A stretch of DNA of 6,757 bases from assembly GCA_023228765.1 (NCBI GenBank), contig JALOAM010000165.1, forward strand, positions 1-6,757. The letters are read 5' to 3'. The stretch is from Dehalococcoidia bacterium (GTDB taxonomy: Bacteria > Chloroflexota > Dehalococcoidia > UBA2979). Under the pieces are notes generated by a model. It saw only the letters and a list, made by a program, of their open reading frames with translations. It ran no database searches and was not told where the DNA came from. Below, piece by piece: positions 6,411 through 6,757 of this stretch (position 1 is the stretch's first letter; every line of letters starts with the position of its first letter). Both the position numbers and the translations under genes were made by a program.

Positions 6411-6486
6411 AGGAGTGTAGCTCAGTTGGTAGAGCAGCGGTCTCCAAAACCGCCGGTCGGGGGTTCGAGTCCCTCCACTCCTGCCA
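6411..6486 (+). tRNA. tRNA-Trp (anticodon CCA)
   Basis: A complete 76-base cloverleaf. The acceptor AGGAGTG at 6411-6417 pairs with CACTCCT at 6476-6482, then comes discriminator G and an encoded CCA at 6484-6486. The D stem is GCTC/GAGC. The anticodon stem GCGGT/ACCGC encloses loop CTCCAAA with anticodon CCA at 6444-6446. The T arm is GGGGG, TTCGAGT, CCCTC with one G-T pair. The sequence is very close to typical bacterial tRNA-Trp. It is the first gene of the cluster and ends directly at the left arm of the inverted repeat around tRNA-Leu. Confidence 0.97.
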
Positions 6487-6604
6487 CGGATCGGACACCT
6501 GCCCAGGTGGCGGAATTGGCAGACGCGCTGTCTTGAGGGGGCAGTGCCCTTACGGGCGTATGAGTTCAAGTCTCATCCTGGGCACCATTCCGATGTCCGA
6601 TCCG
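6487..6604 (+). repeat. 11-bp perfect inverted repeat enclosing tRNA-Leu (possible processing stalk)
   Basis: CGGATCGGACA at 6487-6497 and TGTCCGATCCG at 6594-6604 are exact reverse complements. The left arm starts right after the CCA of tRNA-Trp and ends three bases before tRNA-Leu. The right arm begins six bases after the tRNA-Leu CCA. In the transcript the two arms would form an 11-pair helix closing the base of the tRNA. Such stalks around RNA genes are known RNase III-type processing sites for rRNA; a role here is inference. Confidence 0.75.
6501..6587 (+). tRNA. tRNA-Leu (anticodon GAG)
   Basis: An 87-base class II tRNA. The acceptor GCCCAGG at 6501-6507 pairs with CCTGGGC at 6577-6583, followed by discriminator A, as expected for leucine, and an encoded CCA at 6585-6587. 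The anticodon stem CTGTC/GGCAG carries loop TTGAGGG with anticodon GAG at 6535-6537, reading CUC/CUU codons. The long variable arm TGCCC-TTAC-GGGCG and the T arm ATGAG, TTCAAGT, CTCAT are intact. The D arm (GCGGAATTGGCAGACGC) matches the usual bacterial leucine layout. Confidence 0.97.
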
Positions 6605-6620
6605 GCAGCCGGCTTCACCC

Positions 6621-6649
6621 CCGCTCGCACCCCCTGAGGGTCTGAGCGG
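6621..6649 (+). repeat. Hairpin between tRNA-Leu and the tRNA-Cys-like gene
   Basis: CCGCTC at 6621-6626 pairs with GAGCGG at 6644-6649. A G-T pair extends the stem, one C-C mismatch follows, then ACCC at 6629-6632 pairs with GGGT at 6638-6641 around a five-base loop. No T-run follows, so it is not a standard intrinsic terminator. It ends seven bases before the tRNA-Cys-like acceptor and could be a processing signal or chance GC-rich folding. Confidence 0.4.
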
Positions 6650-6656
6650 CTTCGGT

Positions 6657-6717
<61 letters not shown>

Positions 6718-6727
<10 letters not shown>

Positions 6728-6748
6728 CCCGCTTTCCCCTTTGTTTTC
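6718..6748 (+). terminator. Candidate terminator of the tRNA cluster
   Basis: AGCGG at 6718-6722 pairs with CCGCT at 6729-6733 around a six-base loop. A pyrimidine run broken by C's and one G follows, with TTT at 6733-6735, TTT at 6740-6742 and TTTT at 6744-6747 or nearby. The hairpin overlaps the 3' end of the tRNA-Cys-like sequence, which is unusual. The short stem and broken T-run make this tentative. Confidence 0.3.
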
Positions 6749-6757
6749 AAGCGATGC

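Noticed and set aside
6036..6569. Minus-strand frame containing GGTRTPDRRFW
   Set aside because: It is a false reading through the reverse strand of tRNA-Trp and the GDPD gene. This peptide pattern is a common mis-annotation over tRNA genes.

Overview
This is a high-GC bacterial window with very dense, short-gap gene packing and ordinary bacterial ribosome binding sites. It carries seven recognisable protein genes, one unrecognised small gene and a tRNA cluster. The protein content suggests a high-GC lineage such as Actinomycetota or Chloroflexota: a DprE2-type polyprenyl-phosphate-sugar reductase, a heptose-kinase-like GHMP kinase, a GalU-type pyrophosphorylase and a polyprenyl glycosylphosphotransferase. 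Two of the tRNA genes encode their 3' CCA. The sequence alone does not settle the phylum.

Left part (1-2631). On the minus strand an HddA-like sugar kinase is followed, through a one-base TAATG overlap, by the N-terminal half of a membrane sugar-phosphate transferase that runs off the left edge. Divergent from them, on the plus strand, is a GalU-like nucleotidyltransferase. The 124 bp between the two start codons holds a perfect 8+8 bp inverted repeat that could be a shared operator. Together these genes look like part of a surface-glycan locus: sugar phosphorylation, NDP-sugar formation, and transfer of the first sugar phosphate to a polyprenyl carrier.

Middle part (2657-4624, minus strand). 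Three tightly spaced genes are read leftward: a zinc-ribbon SAM methyltransferase, a subfamily IA HAD phosphatase and a small acidic protein of unknown function. They converge on the GalU gene with only 25 bp between the ends.

Right part (4692-6301, plus strand). A DprE2-like short-chain reductase is followed 2 bp later by a cytoplasmic-type glycerophosphodiester phosphodiesterase. A candidate hairpin terminator lies 45 bp past the second stop. No DprE1-like oxidase partner is visible here.

Right end (6365-6757). A probable extended -10 promoter precedes tRNA-Trp(CCA) and tRNA-Leu(GAG), followed by a tRNA-Cys(GCA)-like gene whose 3' half does not fold properly. The tRNA-Leu is enclosed by a perfect 11-bp inverted repeat in its leader and trailer, which could form a precursor processing stalk. 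I see no defence system, CRISPR array, transposon or phage gene. The most unusual signals are the tRNA-Leu stalk, the aberrant tRNA-Cys and the palindrome between the divergent glycan genes.
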